In this document: positions 42,830-43,133 of the stretch, piece after piece | How the letters are laid out: each line of letters opens with the position of its first letter | How positions within the stretch are numbered: the stretch's first letter is position 1 | NCBI GenBank assembly: GCA_003427395.1 | Contig: BFEA01000460.1 | Coordinates: 175,230 to 218,362 of the forward strand | DNA length: 43,133 bases | Source: Chara braunii | Lineage: Eukaryota; Streptophyta; Charophyceae; Charales; Characeae | Direction: 5' to 3' | Notes under the pieces: model-generated | Seen by the model: only the letters and a program-made list of their open reading frames with translations | Database searches by the model: none | Told to the model about the DNA's origin: nothing | Made by a program: the position numbers and the translations under genes

Positions 42830-42961
42830 GTGAGTGGTAGTGCGTCAACCTAACGCCGTGCCGGTGGCATATGCACGAGGTTGCGGATTTGAACCTGCAA
42901 CCTCAGACCACAATGTGCATTTCCAACCGGTGCCCTAACCACTGGGCCATCCGCCACTCAC
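42830..42961 (-). repeat. tRNA-like palindrome (candidate SINE head)
   Basis: The 132-bp block is bounded by GTGAGTGG/CCACTCAC. On the minus strand it has an A box-like TGGCCCAGTGGTTAGGGC and a B box-like GGTTCAAATCC at tRNA-like spacing. The B box sits inside a strong hairpin (GAGGTTGC/GCAACCTC). A proper acceptor stem and 5-bp T stem cannot be drawn, so it is not a working tRNA gene. Confidence 0.55.
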
Positions 42962-43133
42962 CCTCTCACAGTTTGTATTCGTACTGGAAATCAAAATCAG
43001 ATGAGCTTTTGCCCTTTTTCTCCATACGAGATTACTGATCTCGTTGAGCTCGCCGTAGGACACCTGCGTTATCTTATATCAGATGTGCCGCTCCCACCAA
43101 GCCCGGGTGCGCACGTGCGCGCAGGCTGAGGGT
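42962..43133. other. No feature recognised
   Basis: Short GC-mixed sequence up to the window end, with no coding or repeat signal seen. Confidence 0.4.

Noticed and set aside
42878-42957. Functional tRNA gene on the minus strand
   Set aside because: A and B boxes are present but the acceptor and 5-bp T stem do not pair and the anticodon arm is unclear.

Overview
The window looks like repeat-rich nuclear DNA from the green-plant lineage. The one intact gene encodes a plant-type CDKD kinase. The LTR element has a plant-style primer-binding site (TGGTATCAGAGC), and most of the rest is old, nested transposable elements and microsatellites, with a 531-base assembly gap. A streptophyte (charophyte-like) alga is my best guess. 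The sequence alone does not prove it.

Layout. 1-3082: AT-rich flank with simple repeats and no supportable gene. 3083-24685: a head-to-tail array of one retroelement family, made of a 5'-truncated leading copy (3083-4336) and four near-full units of about 4.9-5.1 kb (A 4704-9593, B 9594-14576, C 14577-19709, D 19710-24685). Each unit has an ORF1 (CCHC zinc knuckle plus long coiled coil) and then an ORF2 with a GIY-YIG endonuclease domain upstream of a reverse transcriptase (RPICPSY, DVKEMF.NLPH, GIPMGKP, LVDD). That order, the RT motifs and the tandem layout point to a Penelope-like element of the permuted (Naiad/Chlamys) type. At each of the five repeat junctions I find a TATA-like box and, 40-50 bases later, a hammerhead ribozyme-like motif: CTGATGA, stem II, GAAA, a minimal ACCGGT stem III, a GTA cleavage triplet, and a stem I with one covarying pair. 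No unit is intact.

24686-26439: array flank with a long hairpin, two linked minisatellites, the gap (25738-26268) and a (GA)n tract. 26440-27771: intact single-exon CDKD/CDK7-like gene. 27772-33060: mostly non-coding, with short tandem duplications and a PIF/Harbinger-like MITE at 31494-31900. About 33060-40860: a dead Ty3/gypsy element (partial 5' LTR, Met-tRNA primer-binding site, gag, protease, RT, RNase H, integrase remnants, polypurine tract), broken by an inverted related solo LTR (37564-38651) and a Mutator-like MITE (39850-40230) with a perfect 10-bp target duplication. 40860-43133: degenerate minisatellite, a LINE RT C-terminal fragment on the minus strand, and a tRNA-like palindrome.

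How it works together: only CDKD looks like a working host gene. The array could, in principle, be transcribed from its repeated TATA boxes and self-cleave into unit-length RNA. The most novel features are the combination of permuted GIY-YIG/RT, gag-like ORF1 and junction hammerhead, and the ORF1 lesions shared by all four units.
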